Shown one piece after another: positions 15,501-22,604 of a stretch of 23,726 nt of DNA. The position numbers were made by a program, and so were the translations under genes. Position 1 is the first letter of the stretch, and every line of letters starts with the position of its first letter. Below the pieces are notes generated by a model. The model was not told the DNA's origin. It ran no database searches and was given only the letters and a program-made list of their open reading frames with translations. Where the stretch lies: positions 1 to 23,726 of IMG/VR virus record IMGVR_UViG_3300017613_000094, one strand, 5' to 3'. This stretch comes from a virus.

Positions 15501-17148
15501 TGACTTGGGTAATAAATCTATGATAGATCTTAATGTTAATATTCCAAACACCAATGAGACATTATCTAGTCTAATGGAAAGTAACTTCCTTGTAACACAA
15601 AAGAAATATAATCAAAGAATGTCAGCTAGGATAGCGGCAGCAGAACACGGTATTAAAGATATTAACCAATTAGATGAGTGGGTTAATGATGCAGTTGATT
15701 CTGAGGTTAAGAAGCTCGCAGCTTCAGGTACTAGAGATCCCGATAGAGCTGTAAAGCATATCAGGGAATCTATGGAACAGGATCTTAAATCATTTAAGCA
15801 TGGTAACATGGCAGGTAGATCTGATTTACTTGAGCAGGATGCACATGATGTTGTTAGATTAGCTAATAAGTATAACTTTGCACGACTAATGCAGAGAGTA
15901 TCTATTGCCTCTATTGCAGAGCTTGGTGGTACTATTAATGAAGTTGGTTTATTCAATGCTAGTAAGGCGTATATAAATGAATTTAAGAATGTACTTAGAG
16001 GACTTAAGAAGTCTAACCCTAAAGGATATCAACAAGAGCTTACTGAAGCACTATCTAGCATCACTGGTATTGGTTTAGAAGATTGGGCTTTTACATCTAG
16101 AGGTGTCTCTGGTGGTGAAAGAATCTTTAAAGAAGGTGCAGCAGGTGGTTTTGAGAAATTTGTAGACGGAGTTGGTGCAGTAACACAGGGAACACTAGGT
16201 GGTATGGAGACATTTCACAGAAGGTTAACTATGAATGCTATTGCAAACAAACTTGGTAAACACTTTGTAGGCAAATCAGATGATAATTTTATGCCCCTAA
16301 TATTTGGTGGCAACAAGTTATCTACTAGATCTATGGAGAATATAGGACTAGGATCATACGATCCAGTCAGTAAGAAGTTAGTTACTAATGCTAAATATGA
16401 GGCAGTAAAGAGTAACTATATTAAACATGCTAAGCTAGATAAAGAGGGTAATCTTATGAACCTAAATCTTAAAGATTGGAATAAGGATGCCGTTGAAGAT
16501 TATGCTGATGCAATAGTAATGCAAGCTTCACATATAATGGTAGATCCTGACTCTGTAACTTCAGCTCTATGGCAGAATACTACAGTAGGTAAGATAGGTT
16601 CACAGTACCAATCATTCTCGAGAAATGCTAAGACTAAAGTATTTGGATATCATATGAATAATGCTGCTATTGGTTTAGAGCGTGGTGACTACCAAGAAGT
16701 TGCTAAACTGGCTAATGTTATGTACGTAAGTGCTTTAACAGGTTTAATAGCTATTAGCTTAAACTCAGAATTAGGTAATACAGGTAAAGGTGAAGGCTTA
16801 GGTGCTGATACTGCTGCACTATTCGATGATGGTGTATTACAAGCGATGGCAGTAGGGTTATCTAGAAGTTCTATGATAGGTGGTATTGATGTACTAACTG
16901 ATACAGTTGGTAGTTCTATGTTTGGTTATGATCCCATATTTACTGGAGCTTCCTTCACAAATAGAAGTAAGAACTTTGGGAACTTAGCTGCAACACCATT
17001 AGGGCAATTAGTGTCTGGCGGTATTAGTGCAACTACTGATTTAACATCAGGTGACTTTACAGGAGCAGGTAAAAAGGCTTTAAAATTATCTCCATTCCAA
17101 AGACAACTAGGAGTAGGGCAATTAATTAATTTCTTTTCACAAGATTAA
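12538..17148 (+). CDS. Internal virion protein D (T7 gp16-like) with N-terminal M15-type peptidase domain
   Basis: Predicted ejected core protein of 1536 residues, larger than T7 gp16 (1318), which carries an N-terminal lytic transglycosylase used to breach peptidoglycan. Here the first 90 residues look different. H35 and D42 stand in an H-x4-G-A-L-D-F arrangement, close to the SxHxxGxAxD zinc motif of M15 peptidases. After them come a helix (53-66), YGFRVG (65-70) and NHMHVD (82-87), matching the third ligand site (HxH-V-D/E). This fits a D-Ala-D-Ala carboxypeptidase or L-Ala-D-Glu endopeptidase fold. The central part is long and helical. Hydrophobic, Gly/Ala-rich segments occur near 390-455 and near 1390-1470. 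The C-terminal LSPFQRQLGVGQLINF resembles the ends of gp16 relatives. AGGAGG precedes the start. Confidence 0.88.
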   Translation: MSKPNMKQFEEFQAKAEERIGRSLTGTTRSSGRNHGVDGALDFGVSKNSLTHKEYLILGLTAREYGFRVGDERGHTHKSAVNHMHVDRRTYEPKKSTSKGKLQRDFERDLIDGTARNDGGLGIFTRMKEEMDKGMKFEDAIHWGSLNDFSMQIDKFQPEPEPDIDIKELTTGVLALDASDYLGTELFKDAAALKLTNVKENPNSISEIQEMAPIKEVNFRKPNSVLEESQSVVTKLMAQPTETEQELRYPIRPNKQTTPRGKSNFQGQSTTGMVIDAISDWGGRMAEHAKGEKDFTGMGANLGNQVIEESAAGLVGQILHRDAITTGVVDPEFNPKNNPEVLEHAIEGLSNEQAESLLTNHSSNEHDFVAVSEAMKAQNLRKAEIDEYSKEHPVLSGINFAGNMLGEAVMFAPLNRVIAAGGLAVTSKGTFKSVSAMKATTALVGAEVVEGGIGEAIRTTQMENYEFNPYIFGTAVVLGASVNKLMDDVALKRGVSEILENEDGFIKMSTAQAKRVVKQVASEADSLNASKMVDMLIKRKGEIANTIRKSLKTDHDTLVSMISNSKKTMKAAPKGSDAYKLAKGDMTRGVRELAKLKKSMPKQFKSIADGTHPSFAIALNPQISTKAIAKEFNIAPDVLDNPVKLRDFLGLNGSRIGDEVLVQGEKSYANVLRRQVTELQNNKRLNMNTFMQGVSETMKTSPLDINNSVSNVLEGLADTNSVTSKYIFNKGNLVSSDNPLIAGFYNLIGSDGAGRQGMSQMRAGQTQQKYAKIFGGQLMTNYRTRGDELYTHLINKDQGMDKLKTRAENFLDYESYEKTVNPILEDRLRLGKVDFANKYGEDLEIIRIAEDFASDWNKLNQDINTLLKRKGVEGVDFESSEDFIHASWDFNKARAMDLEDLEDGLFNGMVKKLDDSGIEFEESLIRTQAKKFAFGIRNADITKNLEAQKGYIEFLEKLVKRTDTTEGKATLNTEIRRLQTQKAANEAGDLGNKSMIDLNVNIPNTNETLSSLMESNFLVTQKKYNQRMSARIAAAEHGIKDINQLDEWVNDAVDSEVKKLAASGTRDPDRAVKHIRESMEQDLKSFKHGNMAGRSDLLEQDAHDVVRLANKYNFARLMQRVSIASIAELGGTINEVGLFNASKAYINEFKNVLRGLKKSNPKGYQQELTEALSSITGIGLEDWAFTSRGVSGGERIFKEGAAGGFEKFVDGVGAVTQGTLGGMETFHRRLTMNAIANKLGKHFVGKSDDNFMPLIFGGNKLSTRSMENIGLGSYDPVSKKLVTNAKYEAVKSNYIKHAKLDKEGNLMNLNLKDWNKDAVEDYADAIVMQASHIMVDPDSVTSALWQNTTVGKIGSQYQSFSRNAKTKVFGYHMNNAAIGLERGDYQEVAKLANVMYVSALTGLIAISLNSELGNTGKGEGLGADTAALFDDGVLQAMAVGLSRSSMIGGIDVLTDTVGSSMFGYDPIFTGASFTNRSKNFGNLAATPLGQLVSGGISATTDLTSGDFTGAGKKALKLSPFQRQLGVGQLINFFSQD

Positions 17149-17171
17149 CAATTTAAAATAGGAGGTAATAT

Positions 17172-18761
17172 ATGGCTTTTGCTAATGTATCTTATACAGC
17201 CAATGGGGCAGTCCAAACATTCGTGGTACCATTTGGCTATTTACAGCAATCTCACGTTAAAGTATTCTTAGATGATGTACAGACTATACTATACACATTT
17301 AATGGTAGCGGTGATATTGTTATGGACGCTATACCTGCTGATGGTGTAGTAGTGAAAATTCAGAGAGATTCTGATATTACACAAAAACTAGTAGCATTTG
17401 CAGACGGATCTAACTTAACAGAGGAAGATTTGAATGATGATGCTAGTCAAGGTATTTACTTACAACAAGAGACTAGAGATGAGATTGAAATAATCAATGC
17501 ATTAAATCAAGCACTAATTGCTGAACTTGAAACTAGTAATACAGCTATTGGAGATAACTCTACTGCTATTGTAAGTAAAGTTGATGGAGCAGGCAGCTCT
17601 ACTGACAACTCAATACCTAGATATGATGGAACAACTGGTACTATCTTACAAGACTCTGGGGTGACAATAAGTGACGAGGGTGATCTAGAAGGTATTAACA
17701 CTATTAGTGTTGAGCAGATAACTGCAACTAGAACATCAGAAGCAAATGGAGACAACCCATTCACACTAAGTGTTGATGCTGCAGGTTTTCAAGATATTAA
17801 TGTACTTGAGATAGACTATACAACAGGTGATATTACAGATGATGCAAATGAAGCTGTTATTAAAGCTGAGATTGATGATACACTTGCTTTAGGTGGTACT
17901 ATTAATGCACTTGAGGTTTCCTCAGTAGCAGGAGTTGCTGATTGTTTTGGGATCATGGCAGGTAATAATGTTAGCCCAATTGCTCAGGCATCTACTCAGT
18001 TTCTTAACCCGACTTCAGCTAAAGTTAACGGTGTTGATACATTCATGGATCTTATTGATGATAGTGTATCTACACCATGTTTTGTAGTTAAGGGTGATAC
18101 TATTACTACTGGGAGTATGGTTAAATTTACGTCATTGAAATTTGACTTTGTTGATGCCTCATATAGTGGTAACCTTACACCTACCTTTTGGTACTCAGAT
18201 GGTTCTGGAGGTTTTATACGCTTCTACCCTACAGATGGTACAAGTGGTCTTAGAGGAAGTGGTATTATATCTTGGGATATAACAGATACACCTCTATGGG
18301 GTAGGGATGTTAATAATGAGTATACTATCAGGGTTAACCATTCTAGAAATGCAGTCAAACCTACACGATACATGAAGCAAGTTCAGGTTCAAGGTATAGT
18401 TAGTTATAATTGGACTGAGATGGGCGATATCACCGCTAACAGTATACAGCTAGACTCAGGTGTTAGGGCTAATGTTATCCTAGATGAAGGTGATATGTCA
18501 TCAGATAGAAGTGATGCTCTTGCAACTCAGAGATCAATTAAAGAATATGTAGAGGCTAATGCAGGAGGAGCCTCAGAAGTAACACAGATAGAATTAGATT
18601 TAAAAGCTAATGCTATTGACTTTGCATTTGGATATCAGAATATTAATGTAACTACAGCTCAGAAGAATGCTTTAACTGCATCAGCAGGGCTTCAAGTTTT
18701 TGATACAGATCTAGGTAAGTTACAGGTCTATGATGGATCTACATGGATTAGTTTACATTAA
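17172..18761 (+). CDS. Tail fibre protein with T7 gp17-type N-terminus
   Basis: Predicted tail fibre that binds the host surface. Residues 1-105 match the T7 gp17 N-terminal tail-attachment domain: AFANVSYTANGAVQTFVVPFGYLQ at the start, VKVFLDDV, VKIQRDSDI, then NLTEEDLNDDASQGIYLQQETRDEI. The middle has the modular NSIPRYDGTTGTILQDSGVT segment (about 150-170) found in many phage fibres, then beta-rich sequence. The C-terminal block, about 506-529, contains GLQVFDTDLGKLQVYDGSTW, a common trimeric-fibre ending in which a short beta motif is followed by the terminus. At 529 residues it is similar in size to T7 gp17 (553), but only the N-terminal domain is recognisably related. AGGAGG with 7-base spacing sets the start. 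Confidence 0.9.
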   Translation: MAFANVSYTANGAVQTFVVPFGYLQQSHVKVFLDDVQTILYTFNGSGDIVMDAIPADGVVVKIQRDSDITQKLVAFADGSNLTEEDLNDDASQGIYLQQETRDEIEIINALNQALIAELETSNTAIGDNSTAIVSKVDGAGSSTDNSIPRYDGTTGTILQDSGVTISDEGDLEGINTISVEQITATRTSEANGDNPFTLSVDAAGFQDINVLEIDYTTGDITDDANEAVIKAEIDDTLALGGTINALEVSSVAGVADCFGIMAGNNVSPIAQASTQFLNPTSAKVNGVDTFMDLIDDSVSTPCFVVKGDTITTGSMVKFTSLKFDFVDASYSGNLTPTFWYSDGSGGFIRFYPTDGTSGLRGSGIISWDITDTPLWGRDVNNEYTIRVNHSRNAVKPTRYMKQVQVQGIVSYNWTEMGDITANSIQLDSGVRANVILDEGDMSSDRSDALATQRSIKEYVEANAGGASEVTQIELDLKANAIDFAFGYQNINVTTAQKNALTASAGLQVFDTDLGKLQVYDGSTWISLH

Positions 18762-18784
18762 AGTTTATTGATTAATATTAAAAC

Positions 18785-18816
18785 AGTGGTGTTAGCATTA
18801 ATATGTTAACATCACT
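18785..18816 (+). other. 14-bp hairpin in spacer between fibre and first adhesin genes
   Basis: AGTGGTGTTAGCAT (18785-18798) pairs fully with ATGTTAACATCACT (18803-18816) around a TAAT loop, with two G-U pairs that would be A-T mismatches at DNA level but pair in RNA. No T run follows, so it is not a standard intrinsic terminator. The 72-base spacer is the second-longest gene-free stretch in the window. It also holds an imperfect direct repeat (12 of 15 bases) at 18771-18785 and 18797-18811. The hairpin could be an RNA processing or stability element, or part of a phage promoter region. Confidence 0.5.
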
Positions 18817-18833
18817 ATAACTAAGGAGACAAT

Positions 18834-20495
18834 ATGGCAATAGTAACATTTAGTTCAGTGCTGAAAGGTTCAGATAATGTAGTCACATTAGATAAAGCTG
18901 AGCTTTCTGCGGATACAAAAGTTATAGCAGATCCTTACTTCAGCAACCAAGCAAATTGGAGCAAGGTAGCAGTAACATATAAAACAACAAGTGGTCAATT
19001 AAAAAACATTTTCTTTGACGCTTTACTGACGACACCTACTGGTAACTTTGATCCATCAATCTATGCAATGACGGATTGGTTAGTTAATGCATTAGTAGTT
19101 TATGGCGTTAATGATGAGATATTAATTCTAACTAGAAGTGATCTAAATACAGTTAATTTTGACATTACTTTAACAGAACCACCAGTAATATTACCACCTG
19201 CAAATGTTGGTTATGTTGGTGAGCCTTTTACATGGGATATAAATGTGGCAGTTTCACAGTTCCCTTCTGGTAATATAGGAAGTGCCATAGATAGTTATGC
19301 AATTGTGTCAGGAAGTTTACCCACAGGAGTTTCTTTAAACCCTACTACTGGTGAAATTAGTGGAACACCTACAGTGGCACAAGGTGCTACTTTCGTGACA
19401 ATTGGTGCATCTAATTCCGCAGGGGAACAGCACATAGTATTTGAAATTACTGTTATAGCAGTAGTTGTAAGTAATGCCCTGACATGGAATGAATTTGGTA
19501 ATGATTTCATAACTACGTCTAATGCATACATACATGATGAAGATGGTGCATTATACTACTTGATACAATCAAATGAGCAAATAAGTTCTGGGAGTTTTGA
19601 GCTTAAGTTTAAGACAACTCCTGTAATAAATCAACAGGTAGTAGGTTTAGACATAAGTCCTCATGCAAGTACTAATAATGATTACAACCTTATTGATTAT
19701 GGTTTCTCATTTAGTGGTGGTTCTTGGAGTATTTGGCAGAATGGTGGGGTTGGTGGTAGTCCTACTGGAGCTTTCAGTGATAATGATGAGTTTAAAATAG
19801 AAGTAGATACCGTAGCAGATGAAGTTAGGTACTATAAGGTGAACATGGTAACACCTGTACACACTACATCAATTGCAATGGTATTCCCAGTTAAACTAAC
19901 ATCAACAGCATACTCTACTACACCAAGGTCTATGACATTATATGATATAACTTTTGGTGATTATGGGGATACTGGGCAGACTTGGACAACTGAGGTATCA
20001 GATAATACCTCACCAACTATGACCATACTACAGGCAGGTACAACTATTCAGAAATCTGGAGGTACAAACTATAGTGGTGATAACAATTCTAGAACAATTA
20101 ATGAGATAATTAGTGGTGATGGCTTTGTACAGGTTACTGTTCCTGCAGGCTATGCATCTGGTGGTAACAGGGGTAGATTTGGCTTACAACACTCGGCACC
20201 TCTTACAGATCCCACATCAGCTACAGCCCCAATAGTAATGGATTATCAGTTATATATAAGAGGTACTGCACTTAGGGTGCATGAAGCTTCTGGTTCAATA
20301 GCACAGCATACTTCTGTAGCTGATGGTGACGTAATCAGGATTGAAATCTCTGGAACAGATGTTATATATTCAAAGAATGGTACAACATTTAGGACAGTAC
20401 CTTCAGCGACATTAAATTATCCATATGGTGCAGGAGTTGTTGTAGAGACAACAGCAGCACCACTTAGTGGTATAGAATTTAGTGGCACATCATAA
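18834..20495 (+). CDS. Putative adhesin A: shared N-terminal domain, Ig-like domain, two beta-sandwich modules
   Basis: Putative tail-associated receptor-binding protein of 553 residues. Residues 1-115 are homologous to the start of the next gene's product (roughly 45-50% identical by eye, with SKVAVTYKTT identical), so they probably form a common anchor or assembly domain. Residues 125-208 form a putative Ig-like domain of the He_PIG type, shown by LPTGVSLNPTTGEISGTPT (162-180). Two modules follow, at about 215-375 and 385-553. Each ends in strands such as DEFKIEVDT-ADEVRYYK or DVIRIEISGTDVIYSKNG, typical of lectin-like/concanavalin or SPRY-like jelly rolls that bind sugars. No signal peptide is seen. 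A strong AAGGAG precedes the start. The position after the fibre gene supports a role in host binding, but this is inference. Confidence 0.78.
   Translation: MAIVTFSSVLKGSDNVVTLDKAELSADTKVIADPYFSNQANWSKVAVTYKTTSGQLKNIFFDALLTTPTGNFDPSIYAMTDWLVNALVVYGVNDEILILTRSDLNTVNFDITLTEPPVILPPANVGYVGEPFTWDINVAVSQFPSGNIGSAIDSYAIVSGSLPTGVSLNPTTGEISGTPTVAQGATFVTIGASNSAGEQHIVFEITVIAVVVSNALTWNEFGNDFITTSNAYIHDEDGALYYLIQSNEQISSGSFELKFKTTPVINQQVVGLDISPHASTNNDYNLIDYGFSFSGGSWSIWQNGGVGGSPTGAFSDNDEFKIEVDTVADEVRYYKVNMVTPVHTTSIAMVFPVKLTSTAYSTTPRSMTLYDITFGDYGDTGQTWTTEVSDNTSPTMTILQAGTTIQKSGGTNYSGDNNSRTINEIISGDGFVQVTVPAGYASGGNRGRFGLQHSAPLTDPTSATAPIVMDYQLYIRGTALRVHEASGSIAQHTSVADGDVIRIEISGTDVIYSKNGTTFRTVPSATLNYPYGAGVVVETTAAPLSGIEFSGTS
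18963..18989 (+). repeat. 27-bp exact direct repeat, copy 1 (in adhesin A)
   Basis: These 27 bases occur again without a mismatch at 20645-20671 in the next gene, at the same place in the protein. They encode the KVAVTYKTT part of the shared N-terminal domain. The flanks diverge quickly. Either a recent partial gene conversion or strong constraint would explain it. Confidence 0.85.
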
Positions 20496-20515
20496 TAATA
20501 ACATAGGAGGCTATA

Positions 20516-21901
20516 ATGGCAATACTAACATTTGGTACAGTGGCGGAAACATCTGCTACTATATTCACACTTAACAAAGCCGATCTAGAGGCACATAACA
20601 TAGTAGCTGCAGATGATTACTTCAATGATGCAATAAATTTTAGTAAGGTAGCAGTAACATATAAAACAACAGTAAGTGATCAGTTAGAGAACTTTTTCTT
20701 TGACTATGCTTTAGATTATCCTACTCATACATTTGAACCACCAACTGGTACAACTGATGATTGGGAAGTTCAGGCAGTAGTAATCTATGATCATGATGGT
20801 GGTACATTAACCTTACGTAGGATTAATCTAGAGACAACTGATTTTGACTTCACTGTAGGAGATGCGGTTGCAACTGGTATTAGAATAACTCAGGATTTTA
20901 GACAGCCATATGATATTATAGCACCTCAAACTATACTTAATAGAATTGATGTGGAGGTGTATGATCAAAATGGTAACGATTTTGACATTGGTGGTGCAGT
21001 TGCTTGGAGAGTTAAACTTACAGGTGGAGCATATGGTGTTGAAGTGACAGGGGATACAGAAGTAAATTCTTATTCAAGTGGCTATGCTAGGTTTCAAAAC
21101 ATAGAGTTTGCAAGTGCCTATGGCTTTGCATCCCTAGAGTTTTCTATACCATCACGTCCTGATTTAGGTATTATAACATCAAAGACAATAAATGTCACAA
21201 ATGTACCCACAGTCGCAGGGCTAAGATTCAAAGTACACCCAGAAGGTGGAGCAGCGCCTAATGAATTATTACCTACCACACCAGTGGTACAGCTTATTGA
21301 CCAGTTTGGTAATGATATTTCACAGGCAGGTGTTGAGGTTATTCTAAAAGCTACTTATGCTCCTGATCAGTTTACCGACTTAGTTGGTGACACTCAGGTA
21401 ACTACTTTGTCTAACGGTACTGCGCCATTCCCAAGTGTATACTTTGATAAGGAATATGATGGATCTATATCAGCTTACTCACCTAGTGGACACTTAGGTT
21501 CAGTAACTTCAGATTTTTGGCTTAAATGTAGAGTGGCGCCAATACTATCTAATTTAGTATTCTCCCCAGAGCAAATTATTAGTGCTCCTGCAAATGCATC
21601 TCTATCTTCTTTTGATATACTATTAAAAGATCAGTATGGTGCTGAGTATATTACATCTGGTGATGAGTTTAATGAACAGAATGGCGGTACTAATAACGGC
21701 TACGTTTACATGGAAGTTGAATCTGGTAGTGGTAATATAGGTGGTGATTCTGCTGTAGAGTTGAATCTTGTAAATGGTACAGTTACTTTTGATGCTTTAT
21801 CATTAGACACAGCAGGAACATATCAAATCACAGCAACAGTTGTTAATACAAGTTGGTATGTGGTGGCAAGAGCTACATCTATACCATTCATAATAACATA
21901 A
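20516..21901 (+). CDS. Putative adhesin B: shared N-terminal domain and three Ig-like repeats
   Basis: Putative tail-associated protein of 461 residues. Residues 1-115 match the N-terminal domain of the preceding product. The rest consists of three tandem beta-sandwich repeats of about 105-115 residues (about 119-227, 231-337 and 344-461). Each carries a DQ-x-G strand-turn motif (150-153, 262-265 and 372-375), then a G-x-T/S element and an ARF, APF or VTF strand, as in bacterial Ig-like or invasin-type domains. Such repeats are usual stalk or adhesion modules on phage virions. No catalytic motif is visible. The start has TAGGAGG with 6-base spacing. Its product lacks the sugar-binding-like modules of its neighbour, which suggests a different ligand or a stalk role. 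Confidence 0.75.
   Translation: MAILTFGTVAETSATIFTLNKADLEAHNIVAADDYFNDAINFSKVAVTYKTTVSDQLENFFFDYALDYPTHTFEPPTGTTDDWEVQAVVIYDHDGGTLTLRRINLETTDFDFTVGDAVATGIRITQDFRQPYDIIAPQTILNRIDVEVYDQNGNDFDIGGAVAWRVKLTGGAYGVEVTGDTEVNSYSSGYARFQNIEFASAYGFASLEFSIPSRPDLGIITSKTINVTNVPTVAGLRFKVHPEGGAAPNELLPTTPVVQLIDQFGNDISQAGVEVILKATYAPDQFTDLVGDTQVTTLSNGTAPFPSVYFDKEYDGSISAYSPSGHLGSVTSDFWLKCRVAPILSNLVFSPEQIISAPANASLSSFDILLKDQYGAEYITSGDEFNEQNGGTNNGYVYMEVESGSGNIGGDSAVELNLVNGTVTFDALSLDTAGTYQITATVVNTSWYVVARATSIPFIIT
20645..20671 (+). repeat. 27-bp exact direct repeat, copy 2 (in adhesin B)
   Basis: This is the partner of 18963-18989 and lies in the same codon register of the shared N-terminal domain. Confidence 0.85.
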
Positions 21902-21918
21902 ACAAATAGGAGGGCTAT

Positions 21919-22092
21919 ATGCCAAGAAGAAAGAAACATAAATATTCTAAAAGAGAAAAATTTCAAGCAGGCATTCGTAAAGCTTTTAGTGGTGTTGGTC
22001 TAAAGAAGGCGAAACAGCGTAAAGAGAAGCAGAGCAAAGAGGAGCAGCGTAAAAGAGAAGCTGCCTACCTAAAAAAATTGGAGGACATGTAG
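21919..22092 (+). CDS. Small basic helical protein (57 aa), unknown function
   Basis: This short frame encodes a 57-residue protein that is about 40% Lys/Arg. The N-terminus is PRRKKHKYSKREKF, and residues 27-54 form a charged helix (KKAKQRKEKQSKEEQRKREA) with alternating basic and acidic residues. No membrane segment or cysteine is present. AGGAGG at 21908-21913 is 5 bases before the ATG. The gap to the next gene is 14 bases, which holds that gene's ribosome binding site, so the reading frame fills what would otherwise be an unexplained 200-base space. I recognise no family. Nucleic-acid binding or a role in packaging would be guesses. Confidence 0.7.
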   Translation: MPRRKKHKYSKREKFQAGIRKAFSGVGLKKAKQRKEKQSKEEQRKREAAYLKKLEDM

Positions 22093-22106
22093 ACACAGGA
22101 GGATAG

Positions 22107-22325
22107 ATGAATAAGGAGGAATACTATAAACGTATAGAAGATAAAATGGATAGACAAACTAAACTTCTTAATGATATTAAAGATGGTGTGCATGAGGAGT
22201 TTACGTTAATTAAGCTTGCACACCAGAAACTCAAATATGGTGTTATGGTTCTGACAGTAATGATCCTCGGGATCGCTGCGGAATCATACCCAAAGATTGC
22301 ATCTTTAATGAAGAAGTTACTATAA
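22107..22325 (+). CDS. Small one-pass membrane protein, candidate holin (T7 gp17.5 position)
   Basis: The 72-residue protein has a charged, probably helical N-terminal region (1-40) with a coiled-coil look (IEDKMDRQTKLLNDIKD), then one hydrophobic segment (about 44-60, GVMVLTVMILGIAA), and ends in a short basic tail (MKKLL). The layout resembles XhlA-type haemolysin/holin-associated proteins. It lies between the receptor-binding genes and the small terminase gene, exactly where T7 encodes its 67-residue type II holin (gp17.5). The role in lysis is therefore a positional inference, since sequence similarity to gp17.5 is not evident. AGGAGGA at 22097-22103 supports the start. A second GGAGG occurs just inside the gene (about 22116) but is not followed by a suitable start codon. 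Confidence 0.6.
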   Translation: MNKEEYYKRIEDKMDRQTKLLNDIKDGVHEEFTLIKLAHQKLKYGVMVLTVMILGIAAESYPKIASLMKKLL

Positions 22326-22334
22326 GGAGAAAAC

Positions 22335-22604
22335 ATGTCTGATGAAAAGAAGGACGTTGTTAAGGCTAACTCTGATGTACTGAATATGTTACATCAGATG
22401 GTAGCTCAGGATTTGATTGCGAGACTTAATAGTGGTGAAGCATCTGTACAAGATGTTAATGCTGCTATTAAGTTTCTTAAAGACAATAATGTAACTGCTG
22501 ATATTGAGTTTAATAAACCGTTGAAGCAAGTTGAACAAGCGGTAACACCAGTTGGTGAGTTACCGTTTATAGATGAGGATGAGGATAATGCAACTAACGG
22601 ATAA
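22335..22604 (+). CDS. terS: Terminase small subunit (T7 gp18-like)
   Basis: Predicted DNA-recognition subunit of the packaging motor. It is 89 residues long, the same length as T7 gp18, and lies directly before the large subunit. The sequence shows a helical core with DVLNMLHQMVAQDLIARLNSGEASVQDVNAAIKFLKDNNVT (about 14-54). The SGEASVQDVNAAIKFLKDN part is the typical signature of podovirus small terminases. An acidic tail follows (DEDEDN). AAGGAG precedes the start. The gene overlaps terL by 17 bases. In T7 the order is 18, 18.5 (Rz-type spanin), 19, so the spanin gene is missing at this site. Confidence 0.9.
   Translation: MSDEKKDVVKANSDVLNMLHQMVAQDLIARLNSGEASVQDVNAAIKFLKDNNVTADIEFNKPLKQVEQAVTPVGELPFIDEDEDNATNG

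Noticed and set aside
17172-21901. Diversity-generating retroelement acting on the fibre or adhesin genes
   Set aside because: No reverse transcriptase gene and no template-like near-repeat with adenine-specific differences is seen. The one long repeat is exact.
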